NCBI RefSeq assembly: GCF_014697615.1
Contig: NZ_JACJSD010000013.1
Coordinates: 62,001-126,000 of the forward strand
Direction: 5' to 3'
Length of the DNA: 64,000 bases
Origin: Nostoc sp. FACHB-280
GTDB taxonomy: Bacteria; Cyanobacteriota; Cyanobacteriia; Cyanobacteriales; Nostocaceae
The translations under genes and the position numbers were made by a program. Numbering within the stretch: position 1 is the first letter of the stretch; each line of letters starts with the position of its first letter. Shown here piece after piece: positions 56,957 through 64,000 of this stretch. The notes under the pieces were generated by a model, which was not told the origin of the DNA, ran no database searches, and saw only the letters and a program-made list of their open reading frames with translations.

Positions 56957-57163
56957 ATGTATAAAGATGAAATTATAGAAGAAATTCACCAGTACAGAGA
57001 AGAATACGCTAAATCATTGAACTATAATTTGAACGCAATCTTTAATGATCTACGTCAAAAACAGATCGCTCACGAACATAAAGTTATAAAACTTCCAATT
57101 AAGCGACGGTTGGAAACATCATTGCAATCGACACAAACTGAAAACTTGTCTACTAAAGCTTAA
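56957..57163 (+). CDS. Small protein paired with the PIN gene, probable antitoxin
   Basis: 68 residues starting MYKDEIIEEIHQYREEYAKS. This type of short acidic-N-terminus protein is commonly found just downstream of PIN-domain genes of this group in cyanobacteria and is assumed to be the antitoxin (reverse gene order). 3 bp separate it from the broken toxin gene. The C-terminus is basic (IKLPIKRRLETS). Assignment rests on context. Confidence 0.65.
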   Translation: MYKDEIIEEIHQYREEYAKSLNYNLNAIFNDLRQKQIAHEHKVIKLPIKRRLETSLQSTQTENLSTKA

Positions 57164-57283
57164 AGTATTTTGTGCAGGTTAGAGGAGTCTTTGGCTTTAT
57201 GCGATCGCTTGGGTAGGTCATAGCGAGACACAATGATAACAGGGCGTGTTTTAGCTGACAGCCCTAGATCAACCAGCCAAACA

Positions 57284-57469
57284 TCACCTTGTTTCGGGTT
57301 CATCAATCAAATCCAATACTTCTTGCTCAACTAGTCTAGAACGAAGAATATCGAGAGCATCTTGGTCTGCTAGTTCAATAATCTCGGTAATACACTGCCG
57401 TACCTGTGTAACGATGTCAGGCTGCCACTGGCGCAGCTTGGTATCGAGTTCTTGAATTAAAGCATCCAT
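57284..57469 (-). CDS. Small conserved-looking cyanobacterial protein
   Basis: 61 residues, helical and acidic (MDALIQELDTKLRQWQPDIV, IIELADQDALDILRSRLVEQ). Similar short proteins are frequent near toxin-antitoxin and XisHI-type genes in cyanobacteria, but I cannot assign a function. It lies between the PIN/antitoxin pair and xisI, on the opposite strand. Confidence 0.5.
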   Translation of the reverse strand: MDALIQELDTKLRQWQPDIVTQVRQCITEIIELADQDALDILRSRLVEQEVLDLIDEPETR

Positions 57470-57544
57470 GTCAAGTTTTTACAAAACAATGACTACTGTG
57501 GTTTCTTTATAAAAAGTTATTTTGAAGAGCTATTATGTAATCTA

Positions 57545-57607
57545 ATGCCAGCCAAAGACATTTATCATGAATGTGTAAAAAATGAACTTGATAAAGATGG
57601 ATGGTAG
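57545..57607 (+). pseudogene. xisH: N-terminal remnant of xisH fused up to xisI
   Basis: ATG at 57545 opens MPAKDIYHECVKNELDKDGW and then TAG (57605-57607). MPAKDI-x-H-x2-V-K-x-L-x-K-DGW is the start of XisH, the normal upstream partner of XisI. Everything after codon 20 is missing and the sequence passes directly into xisI. An internal deletion joining the two genes is the simplest explanation. Confidence 0.8.
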
Positions 57608-57935
57608 ACTAGATAACTACCGAAATATAATCCGTAATATACTCAAATCATATCTGAACATTTCCTACGCTAATGCTGATATCCGTAATCGAGCAGCATT
57701 TGATTTAGAAAATGATGAGTATTTGATTATCTCTGAAGGTTGGCAAGATAAAGAACACTTGCACAGTTGTCTAATTCATATTGAAATCATGAATGGTAAA
57801 GCTTGGATTCAGTGCGACAATACCGAAGATGGTATTGCTAATGAATTGGTGCAAGCTGGTATTCCTAAAGAAGATATTGTTTTAGGATTTCATGAGCCTG
57901 ATGTTAGGCAATATACGGGATTTGCTGTTGCTTGA
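57597..57935 (+). CDS. xisI: XisI-like protein (fdxN element excision controlling factor family)
   Basis: 112 residues from ATG 57597 (MDGRLDNYRNIIRNILKSYL); ATG 57582 is possible. The family signature is clear: DEYLIISEGWQDKEHLHSCL, then IHIEIMNGKAWIQCDNTEDG and FHEPDVRQYTGFAVA. XisI works with XisH and XisF in excising the fdxN element during heterocyst differentiation in Anabaena; most genomic copies are of unknown role and may act as toxin-antitoxin-like pairs. Its partner xisH is reduced to a 20-codon remnant, so this is an orphan. Confidence 0.9.
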   Translation: MDGRLDNYRNIIRNILKSYLNISYANADIRNRAAFDLENDEYLIISEGWQDKEHLHSCLIHIEIMNGKAWIQCDNTEDGIANELVQAGIPKEDIVLGFHEPDVRQYTGFAVA

Positions 57936-57946
57936 AAATACAAGCA

Positions 57947-58324
57947 CTACCAATTAATAACTGTTAAAGTTGATACTTTCGCAAATTCCTGATCCGCAGT
58001 TACTAGTTTTGCATTTGACTGAAATGCCATTGCTGCGATGATCGCATCTGGTAGTTTTAGACGATATTGCTGTCGAAGTTGGATAATTTGTTGAATCAAT
58101 ACTGTATCACTAGCTATTAAACTAACAACTTCAACTCGTTGTAGAAATTGTTGAAAAACTTGGATATCGGCTTGACTCAACCCAGAAAAAGCTAGAAATT
58201 CAATTTGACTAATAATCGAAATTCCTATCCAATCAGCATTTTGCAAAAGTTGCAGCAGTTTTGAATTACCCTGTAGGAGCGCGACGATCGCATTGGTATC
58301 CAACAAATAACGACTACCACTCAT
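57947..58324 (-). CDS. vapC: PIN-domain VapC-like toxin
   Basis: 125 residues with intact PIN motifs: Asp9 in RYLLDTNAIVALL, Glu in ISQIEFLAFSGL, Asp in RLKLPDAIIAAMA and Asp in LVTADQEFA. A probable RNase toxin. The start overlaps the end of the upstream antitoxin gene by 11 nt. The pair is convergent with xisI, whose stop lies about 11 bp away. Confidence 0.9.
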   Translation of the reverse strand: MSGSRYLLDTNAIVALLQGNSKLLQLLQNADWIGISIISQIEFLAFSGLSQADIQVFQQFLQRVEVVSLIASDTVLIQQIIQLRQQYRLKLPDAIIAAMAFQSNAKLVTADQEFAKVSTLTVINW

Positions 58325-58538
58325 CTCTCAACACTTTTTGCATTGCTAGTGCATCTCCCTGCCAAACTAATTTACCAGCAATATCAGAAAAATCATAATT
58401 AGATTTCTTCGTGCTGTCTGATGTCACCGGACTCAGTACAACCACGATATTTACTTCACCTGGCGATAGCTGTGTTGAAATGTCAAGATGCAAATGCCCA
58501 GAAGCATCAACAGTTTTCGTTAGTTGTAGAACTTCCAT
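58314..58538 (-). CDS. Antitoxin partner of VapC
   Basis: 74 residues from ATG 58538 (MEVLQLTKTVDASGHLHLDI); the longer frame to 58619 translates an upstream 11-bp repeat array and is rejected. The N-terminal part looks like a short beta-rich DNA-binding or VapB-type domain. The C-terminal part (SDIAGKLVWQGDALAMQKVL) is the toxin-binding tail, common in cyanobacterial antitoxins. Five 11-bp repeats abut the start codon and are a candidate operator. Confidence 0.78.
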   Translation of the reverse strand: MEVLQLTKTVDASGHLHLDISTQLSPGEVNIVVVLSPVTSDSTKKSNYDFSDIAGKLVWQGDALAMQKVLRDEW

Positions 58539-58593
58539 ATAGTCCCCATTTGTACCCCACATATATCCCATATATATCCCATTTGTATCCCAA
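58539..58593 (-). repeat. Five 11-bp tandem repeats abutting the antitoxin start codon
   Basis: On the minus strand five 11-bp units run to the ATG: TTGGGATACAA, ATGGGATATAT, ATGGGATATAT, GTGGGGTACAA, ATGGGGACTAT. The consensus is close to ATGGGATATAT. One unit is one helical turn. The last unit ends immediately before the ATG and supplies GGGG as ribosome site. Likely an operator for toxin-antitoxin autoregulation. Confidence 0.8.
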
Positions 58594-58666
58594 ATGAGGT
58601 GGGTAAATGAACAAATCAACCAGTTACATGGGATGCTGGTTGATTGGTTAGGTGAGTTATTTGCAG

Positions 58667-59596
58667 ATGTCTGTTATTTCTTCTGTTACGGTTAATGTCC
58701 CCGCTACGACTGCGAATTTGGGGCCTGGTTTTGATTGCATCGGTGCAGCTTTGACACTGTGTAACCAGTTTAAGTTTACACGCCTCGATGAAGGTGGTTT
58801 AACGATTCATGTCACAGGTGCAGAAGCCGAACGAGTACAAACTGATGAGAGTAATTTACTTTATCAGGCGTTTTTGAAGTTTTATCAATATATAGATCAG
58901 ACTCCACCGCCTGTGAAAATTGAGATTGGTTTAGGTGTACCTCTAGCGCGGGGTTTGGGGAGTTCTGCGACGGCAATTGTTGGTGGTTTGGTGGCGGCGA
59001 ATCAACTTGCAGGTCAACCTCTATCTCAGGTGCAGGTGATGGAGTTAGCGATCGCAATGGAAGGACATCCTGATAATGTAGTTCCAGCATTAATCGGTGG
59101 GTGTCGTCTAGCGGCTACTAGTGATGCTGGTTGGGAAATTTGTGATGTTCCTTGGGATGAAAATATTGTCCCAGTCGTAGCGATTCCCAATTTTGAACTC
59201 TCCACCTCAGAAGCGCGGCGGGTTTTACCCACTGAATTTAGTCGCGCAGATGCAATTTTTAATACTGCCCATTTAGGTTTATTGTTACGCGGTTTAGAAA
59301 CGGGTAAGGGAGAATGGTTAAGGGCAGCTTTACAAGACAAGTTGCATCAGCCTTATCGTAAGGCTTTGATTCCTGGTTACGATGCGGTGAATGCGGCGGC
59401 GGTGGCGGCTGGTGCATTCGGTATGGTGATTAGTGGTGCAGGGCCGACATTGTTGGCTTTGGCGGATGCGGCACATTCCCAAGCTGTAGAATTGGCAATG
59501 GCTTCAGCTTGGAAAGACACAGGTATTGATGCCGAAGTGCGATCGCTTGCTTTAGACACCAAAGGCGCAACGTATGAAAGAGAGGTGAGAGGCTAG
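58667..59596 (+). CDS. thrB: Homoserine kinase
   Basis: 309 residues from ATG 58667 (MSVISSVTVNVPATTANLGP, the family N-terminus); a GTG at 58652 would add five residues. A GHMP kinase: VPATTANLGPGFDCIGAA at the N-terminus, the ATP loop GLGVPLARGLGSSATAIVGG (PxxxGLGSSAA-type), and GMVISGAGPTLLAL near the C-terminus. Phosphorylates homoserine, the step before threonine synthase. Cytoplasmic. Standalone, with thrC not in view. Confidence 0.96.
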   Translation: MSVISSVTVNVPATTANLGPGFDCIGAALTLCNQFKFTRLDEGGLTIHVTGAEAERVQTDESNLLYQAFLKFYQYIDQTPPPVKIEIGLGVPLARGLGSSATAIVGGLVAANQLAGQPLSQVQVMELAIAMEGHPDNVVPALIGGCRLAATSDAGWEICDVPWDENIVPVVAIPNFELSTSEARRVLPTEFSRADAIFNTAHLGLLLRGLETGKGEWLRAALQDKLHQPYRKALIPGYDAVNAAAVAAGAFGMVISGAGPTLLALADAAHSQAVELAMASAWKDTGIDAEVRSLALDTKGATYEREVRG

Positions 59597-59617
59597 AGAC
59601 TAGGGACTAGAATTTTT

Positions 59618-59650
59618 ACTCAGCACTCAGCACTTTACACTCAGCACTTT
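59618..59650. repeat. STRR heptamer repeat upstream of a coiled-coil gene
   Basis: ACTCAGC and ACTTTAC/ACTTTAA heptamers, ending 4 bp before the ATG at 59655. The leader of the next gene is made of this repeat. Confidence 0.8.
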
Positions 59651-59654
59651 AACT

Positions 59655-60164
59655 ATGGAGCAGATTCAAGTCGAGATAGCAGCACTCAAGTCTCAAATTC
59701 AAGTTCTTCAGCAAGAACGGGCTGCACTTAGTCAAAATAATGCAATATCTGGCGATGATCATTCACCTTCGGCAATTGTTGAGGCTTACCGTCGCCAAGC
59801 TAGAGAGAATCCCCGGTTATCAGTGGAACTCAAGGGTATCGATGATGCGATCGCAGCTTTAACAACCCAACTACAACAAAAACAAGCCCAATTGGCACGT
59901 TGGCAAGTTGAATCCAAACAACTTACCATTCAGCAACAACTAGAAGAAGCGAAAAAAGTAGCGCAGGTTCACGCCGATCGCGTTAACGAACTAGCAGCAG
60001 AATTAGCCGACGAAATCCGCCAGTTAAAAGCAACTGCTGATTATCTCAGTCCTTTATATTGGCAGGTTTATTACAAACCTTTCATCACCGGCTTCAAGAC
60101 TATCTCCGTTCCCTATGTTCGTTCTGATGGGGAAGTTTGGACGATTGTCAACCGTATTGTTTAG
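59655..60164 (+). CDS. Cyanobacterial coiled-coil protein of unknown function
   Basis: 169 residues. Nearly all of the first 135 residues form helical coiled-coil (AALKSQIQVLQQERAAL; LTTQLQQKQAQLARWQ; AELADEIRQLKATADYL). The C-terminal 35 residues (YWQVYYKPFITGFKTISVPY) are non-coiled and aromatic. No signal peptide or transmembrane helix. Family not recognised. A terminator follows at 60227-60250. Confidence 0.7.
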   Translation: MEQIQVEIAALKSQIQVLQQERAALSQNNAISGDDHSPSAIVEAYRRQARENPRLSVELKGIDDAIAALTTQLQQKQAQLARWQVESKQLTIQQQLEEAKKVAQVHADRVNELAAELADEIRQLKATADYLSPLYWQVYYKPFITGFKTISVPYVRSDGEVWTIVNRIV

Positions 60165-60226
60165 CGTACAACCCAATATCTTTAGGGTAAGTTTTTCCTT
60201 GAGACAGATAATTTATGAAGAAATGT

Positions 60227-60250
60227 AACGGTGGTATAAGCCACCGTTTT
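60227..60250 (+). terminator. Rho-independent terminator after the coiled-coil gene
   Basis: AACGGTGG (60227-60234) and CCACCGTT (60241-60248) pair around a 6-nt loop and are followed by TTT. It lies about 60 bp past the stop. Confidence 0.85.
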
Positions 60251-60466
60251 TGTTGACGTTACAAAACTTTATATCTAGAATGGACTAGCCATCTAATTGG
60301 ATGAGTATTTATTCCTGATTCTGGGCAGAATAGGAGAAGTGATGAGTATATATTCTCAGCGAAAACCAAAATTTAATATTCATAGAGATAAATAACGTTT
60401 ACAAAAGTAACGATTCCTTAATATAATGTAATTAAAAGCGAAAACAAAAAACGATTGTCAGAAGTG

Positions 60467-62080
60467 ATGAATGCTATGGATTTTCCCTGGCTAACTGCCA
60501 TAATTGCCTTGCCCTTGGTGGCTGCCCTAGCCATCCCCATAATTCCAGACAAAGAAGGAAAAACAGTCCGTTGGTATGGTTTAGGAGTTGCGATCGCGGA
60601 CTTTGCCTTAATGATTTATGCCTTTTGGAGCAGCTACGACTTCCAAAGTTCAACTTACCAATTCGTCGAAAAATACTCCTGGGTTCCCCAAATCGGTTTA
60701 AATTGGTCTGTAGCAGTTGATGGCTTATCGATGCCCCTCATCTTGTTAACAGGCTTAATCAATACCCTCGCAATCTTCGCGGCTTGGAAAGTAACCAACA
60801 AGCCGCGATTGTTTTATGGGTTGATGTTGGTGATGTACAGCGCCCAGTTGGGTGTGTTTCTTGCCCAAGACTTGCTCTTGTTCTTCCTGATGTGGGAAAT
60901 CGAGCTAGTTCCTGTATACCTGCTGATTTCCATTTGGGGTGGTGCTAAACGCCGTTACGCTGCTACCAAATTTATTCTCTATACTGCTGCTGCTTCCATA
61001 TTTATTCTTGTAGCCGGTTTTGCGATGGCGTTCTCTGGTGACACCTTCACCTTCGACATCGCATCTCTGGGAATGAAACAATATCCTAAAGCTTTTGAAT
61101 TATTAGTTTACGCTGGTTTCTTGATTGCCTTTGGTGTGAAGTTGCCAATCTTCCCCTTACACACCTGGCTCCCCGATGCTCATGGTGAAGCATCTGCACC
61201 TGGTTCCATGATTTTGGCTGGTGTGTTGTTGAAGATGGGTGGTTATGCCTTAATCCGCTTCAACATCGAAATGTTACCTAACGCTCATGTTTACTTTGCT
61301 CCAGTTTTAGCAATCTTAGGTGTAGTCAATATTGTTTACGGTGCTTGTTGCGCCTTCGCTCAAACCAACCTCAAACGCCGCTTGGCTTACTCTTCTATTG
61401 CCCACATGGGTTTTGTGCTGATTGGTTTAGCTTCCTACACAGAAGTGGGTATCAGTGGAGCCGTGTTACAAATGGTTTCCCACGGTTTGATTGCTGCTAG
61501 TTTATTCTTCTTATCTGGTGTAACTTACGAACGCACCCACACATTAATGATGGATAAAATGGGTGGCATTGGTAAGGTAATGCCTAGAACCTTCGCTTTG
61601 TATACTGCTGGTGCAATGGCTTCTCTGGCTTTGCCCGGAATGAGTGGTTTCGTCGGCGAATTGATGGTGTTCCTCGGTATTGCTACCAGTGATGTTTACA
61701 GTTCCAGCTTCAAGATTGTAGTTGTACTACTTTCCGCCGTCGGTGTGATTTTGACACCAATCTACTTGCTGTCTATGCTGCGCCAAGTCTTCTACGGCAA
61801 ACAAAGCGAAGAGTTACATCTAGATGCTGTAGTTCCTGATGTTAAACCTCGTGAGTTGTTTATCACTGCTTCTCTGCTACTTCCCATCATCGGTATTGGT
61901 TTGTATCCCAAACTAGCAACGCAGACTTATGATGTGAAAACAGTAGAAATTGCGACTCACGCTCGTCAAGTTCTACCAGTTGTAGCTCGTCAACAACCAG
62001 CAAGCCTTTACTCTCAAATTTTTACTGCGCCAACTTTAGCTAATGCTCAAGTGGAAAGTTTAGTTAATATTTCAAAGTAA
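60467..62080 (+). CDS. ndhD: NAD(P)H-quinone oxidoreductase subunit 4 (NdhD)
   Basis: About 537 residues from ATG 60467 ([23 protein letters not shown] 60455 and ATG 60476 are alternatives). It has about 14 transmembrane helices and the proton-pumping antiporter signature: Glu in [15 protein letters not shown], Lys in FILYTAAAS / [20 protein letters not shown] and Lys in [16 protein letters not shown]. It is the D subunit of the cyanobacterial NDH-1 complex in the thylakoid membrane, for cyclic electron flow and respiration. Its closeness to NdhD1 (NDH-1L) rather than NdhD3/D4 is likely but not proven. The 300-bp upstream region holds the promoter. Confidence 0.95.
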   Translation: MNAMDFPWLTAIIALPLVAALAIPIIPDKEGKTVRWYGLGVAIADFALMIYAFWSSYDFQSSTYQFVEKYSWVPQIGLNWSVAVDGLSMPLILLTGLINTLAIFAAWKVTNKPRLFYGLMLVMYSAQLGVFLAQDLLLFFLMWEIELVPVYLLISIWGGAKRRYAATKFILYTAAASIFILVAGFAMAFSGDTFTFDIASLGMKQYPKAFELLVYAGFLIAFGVKLPIFPLHTWLPDAHGEASAPGSMILAGVLLKMGGYALIRFNIEMLPNAHVYFAPVLAILGVVNIVYGACCAFAQTNLKRRLAYSSIAHMGFVLIGLASYTEVGISGAVLQMVSHGLIAASLFFLSGVTYERTHTLMMDKMGGIGKVMPRTFALYTAGAMASLALPGMSGFVGELMVFLGIATSDVYSSSFKIVVVLLSAVGVILTPIYLLSMLRQVFYGKQSEELHLDAVVPDVKPRELFITASLLLPIIGIGLYPKLATQTYDVKTVEIATHARQVLPVVARQQPASLYSQIFTAPTLANAQVESLVNISK

Positions 62081-62470
62081 AAATAGATTCTAAGTAAGGG
62101 TGCTGAAAGTAAATTCTAATATGAGGGGAATATGGGGGTGATTACCAAATCACCCCTTAAATTTTTCTACTAAGCTGATGTGCATTCAAGTTTGATATTC
62201 TAAAAGTGTCATTTGTCCTTTGTCTTGTGTCAATACAAATGACTGATGGCAACTGACTAAAGACGATCTTCACAAGTGGTTAAGCAATTTGGATGTGTTT
62301 TAGCTTATGAAGAATGAAGTTTAAGTTTTGAGAATTAACTTAGCAGTTGATAGCTTGATATTTGCTTTAATAGTCTGAAGTCTAAAATATACTTTGAATT
62401 TGAACTATATCAAGTTCGGGTAATTAGTGATAATTCCGGGAATCTGTGCAGCACCTTAAAACCCTCTCCT

Positions 62471-62503
62471 CTGCTTCCGGTCGCCGAGCGAAGTCGAGGT
62501 GCT
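62471..62503. repeat. Dispersed 33-bp repeat, copy 2
   Basis: GGTCGCCGAGCGAAGTCGAG and flanks match 61-93 at the other end of the window with three differences in 33 bp. Related pieces (CACTTCGACTACGCTCAGTG, CACTTCGGCAAGCTCAGTGC) occur near 8080 and 8968. A typical small dispersed repeat of Nostoc-type genomes. Confidence 0.75.
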
Positions 62504-62963
62504 GCTCCCTCTGCGGTTTTAATGATAATTCTTTTACCGAACACGATATTATCCGTCTTTCTACTCAAATAGTGATTAGCTTTCGTTAAAGATATTAGCG
62601 TAGCCAACGCCTATTGCTTTACCGCATTATTTATTTAATTTGTCAATACGTAATTTTTATAAGGTTGATTTGAAGCTTCCCTCAAAATATGTGTAGTTTT
62701 GGTTAATTTAAAAATTACATACTAGTTCTACATAGATGAGGTATGAGATAATTCTAACTCAATAAACCATAAATCCTTCTGCACAACAACTTTAAATAGT
62801 CTCGCTGTGACCATACAAACGTTTCTCTTGTTTTGGTTAATTTATCCATGACCAGAGAATATTTAAGTTTTGATTAATAGCTATTAAATCAGTAAATTGT
62901 ATGAATCAGTTTATCTCCAGAAACTAAATTCTGGGGCTATATAAACGTATTCTGCATAAGTCT

Positions 62964-63002
62964 GTAAAGGTATCATTTTGATTTTTAAAATGATACCTTT
63001 AC
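62964..63002. terminator. Perfect 16-bp inverted repeat
   Basis: GTAAAGGTATCATTTT (62964-62979) and AAAATGATACCTTTAC (62987-63002) with a 7-nt loop. No matching T-run beyond the stem, and it is 880 bp past ndhD and 210 bp before the next gene, so its role as a terminator, operator or repeat end is open. Confidence 0.6.
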
Positions 63003-63215
63003 AATCATGATTTTAATTGTTTGAATATTTCATTTTGATTATGAAGTCTAATACTTGTCTTAGGTTGATAATTTGATCACAAATACAGTATTTTATCTTA
63101 TGTTATTAAATAATTTCATTGACTACTTATTTAACTTAAAAATTTGCAAGATAAGTTAATTTGCAAAATTCATTTAAAAGAATACTCAATTTAACTAAAT
63201 TTGTTTTTCAACAAT

Positions 63216-63992
63216 ATGCTTTCTGTACTTAATTCAAATGTCTGCGATCAAGTTGAAAATTTGGCATCTTTATATCAAAGAGCAACACCATTCTCTCATA
63301 TTATTATTGATAACTTTCTGGATGAATATTTAGCAGAAAAACTGTTAGAAGATTTTCCAGATAAGTCAGTGACAGTTCGCTCTGGACATCGTTTGTTTGT
63401 ACATAAATATGAGTTAGCATTTAATCGCCAACTTTCCTATCCGTTTCAAAAACTTCACCAAGAGCTAACATCTACTAGTTTTAATCTATTTCTAAGTCAA
63501 ATTGTTGGTGAAAACGTATTTGTTGATCCTGAACGTTTTGCAGATATTCATTTGAGTATTAATGGTAGTTTTCTGGATATACACACAGACTTCAACATAC
63601 ATTGCTCAAAACTTAATTGGTTACATTGTTTAAATGTAATTATCTATTTAAATAAAGAATGGCAAGAAGAGTTTGGTGGACAACTTATTCTTACATCGAA
63701 ACGAGAAGAGTTAACCACCAAAATCGAACCTCTTTTTAATCGCTGTGTGATTATGAAATCTGATGATACTACTTATCATGGTTGCCAACGTTTAGTAGTA
63801 CCAGAAAACATAACGCGTAAATCAATTATTATTCCTGTCTACAAAGAAGAATCTATTCAGAATTTACCACCAAGGCATTTAACCCAATTTTTTCCTCAAC
63901 AGGGTTTTGGGAAAAAGTTATTTTTATCTAAAATCTACAACTCTTTTACATCTTTAAAACTGAGATGGAAAAAGTATCTTACTAAAGTTTAA
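63216..63992 (+). CDS. 2-oxoglutarate/Fe(II)-dependent oxygenase-like protein
   Basis: 258 residues from ATG 63216 (TTG 63201 is less likely). A prolyl-4-hydroxylase-like double-stranded beta-helix: the iron ligands are His and Asp in SFLDIHTDFNIH, then a distal His in TTYHGCQRLVVP, and the oxoglutarate Arg is in TRKSIIIPVY. LNVIIYLNKEWQEEFGGQL is the family's core strand pair. Substrate unknown; such genes often sit with glycosyltransferase or peptide-modification loci. The stop lies 8 bp before the window end, so its downstream neighbours are not visible. Upstream DNA is AT-rich without a clear promoter. Confidence 0.85.
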   Translation: MLSVLNSNVCDQVENLASLYQRATPFSHIIIDNFLDEYLAEKLLEDFPDKSVTVRSGHRLFVHKYELAFNRQLSYPFQKLHQELTSTSFNLFLSQIVGENVFVDPERFADIHLSINGSFLDIHTDFNIHCSKLNWLHCLNVIIYLNKEWQEEFGGQLILTSKREELTTKIEPLFNRCVIMKSDDTTYHGCQRLVVPENITRKSIIIPVYKEESIQNLPPRHLTQFFPQQGFGKKLFLSKIYNSFTSLKLRWKKYLTKV

Positions 63993-64000
63993 ATTCCGTC

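Larger units (their letters stand above)
62081..63215. other. Long intergenic region with dispersed repeat and palindrome
   Basis: About 1.1 kb, AT-rich, no convincing gene (a small minus-strand frame at 62410-62607 runs through repeat DNA). It contains a dispersed repeat at 62471-62503 that nearly matches 61-93, and a perfect 16-bp-arm palindrome at 62964-63002. Confidence 0.55.

Noticed and set aside
58539-58619. N-terminal extension of the antitoxin with an MGY/WGTNG-like repeat
   Set aside because: The codons come from the 11-bp operator-like array; the next ATG gives a normal antitoxin.

Overview
The window is chromosomal DNA from a filamentous, probably heterocyst-forming cyanobacterium of the Nostoc/Anabaena/Calothrix type. 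It carries photosystem genes (psbM, psbK, psaD) and the NDH-1 gene ndhD. The HIP1 octamer GCGATCGC occurs throughout, as do heptameric STRR repeats. There are CHAT/TPR, DICT and pentapeptide proteins, and a xisI homologue. No rRNA or tRNA gene was recognised.

Layout. 0-1.75 kb: an IS4-type transposase remnant abutting a TnpB-only IS200/IS605 element. 1.8-9.8 kb: a secreted TPR-CHAT protein, a tandem universal stress protein, psbM, a 2Fe-2S ferredoxin, psbK, a holin-like membrane protein and an exbB-exbD pair. 10-14.7 kb: a solute-binding lipoprotein overlapping a histidine kinase, then a methyltransferase overlapping a PrsW-like protease. 14.8-19.2 kb: an FGE-fold protein, a decayed copy of part of a restriction gene, a small inverted-repeat element, and an AT-rich type II restriction-modification pair. 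19.2-28.1 kb: uvrC, a six-unit 21-bp repeat, a VapBC-like module and a giant kinase/ATPase/GAF/cyclase protein. 28.3-35.4 kb: a bacteriocin-like export cluster with five precursor genes, a C39-peptidase ABC exporter and an HlyD-type adaptor. 35.6-37.9 kb: a phytol-kinase-like gene, yidD and a PEP-CTERM protein. 38.2-43.7 kb: an argonaute locus. 43.8-56.4 kb: mostly core genes (trpE, psaD, a DICT histidine kinase, a glycogen-debranching-type enzyme, DUF2973/DUF2605, thrS). 56.4-58.6 kb: a run of toxin-antitoxin and xis remnants. 58.7-64 kb: thrB, a coiled-coil protein, ndhD and a 2OG-Fe(II) oxygenase.

Two accessory systems stand out. The first (38.2-43.7 kb) is a full-length prokaryotic Argonaute whose PIWI domain shows a complete D-E-D-D tetrad. 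It is translationally coupled to a Cas4-like PD-(D/E)XK nuclease with a C-terminal cysteine cluster and is preceded by a small unknown gene. It is divergent from two XRE/ImmA-IrrE type metallopeptidase genes, one of them broken by a perfect 16-bp tandem duplication. The divergent spacer holds five copies of TTCAAC/GTTGAA around a good sigma-70-like promoter. This looks like a nucleic-acid-guided defence island with its own regulator. The second (28.3-35.4 kb) is the export cluster. Four precursors share a leader of exactly 25 residues ending in Gly-Gly, and three of them share the same GTGAGG-N9-ATG start context; a small inverted-repeat element with a 10-bp target duplication has inserted beside a fifth precursor. 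TnpB, the restriction-modification pair and several toxin-antitoxin modules add to the defence and mobile load.

CDS starts were chosen from Shine-Dalgarno placement and family N-termini, so some are shorter than the longest open frame. Family names come from motif recognition by eye; no database search was run.
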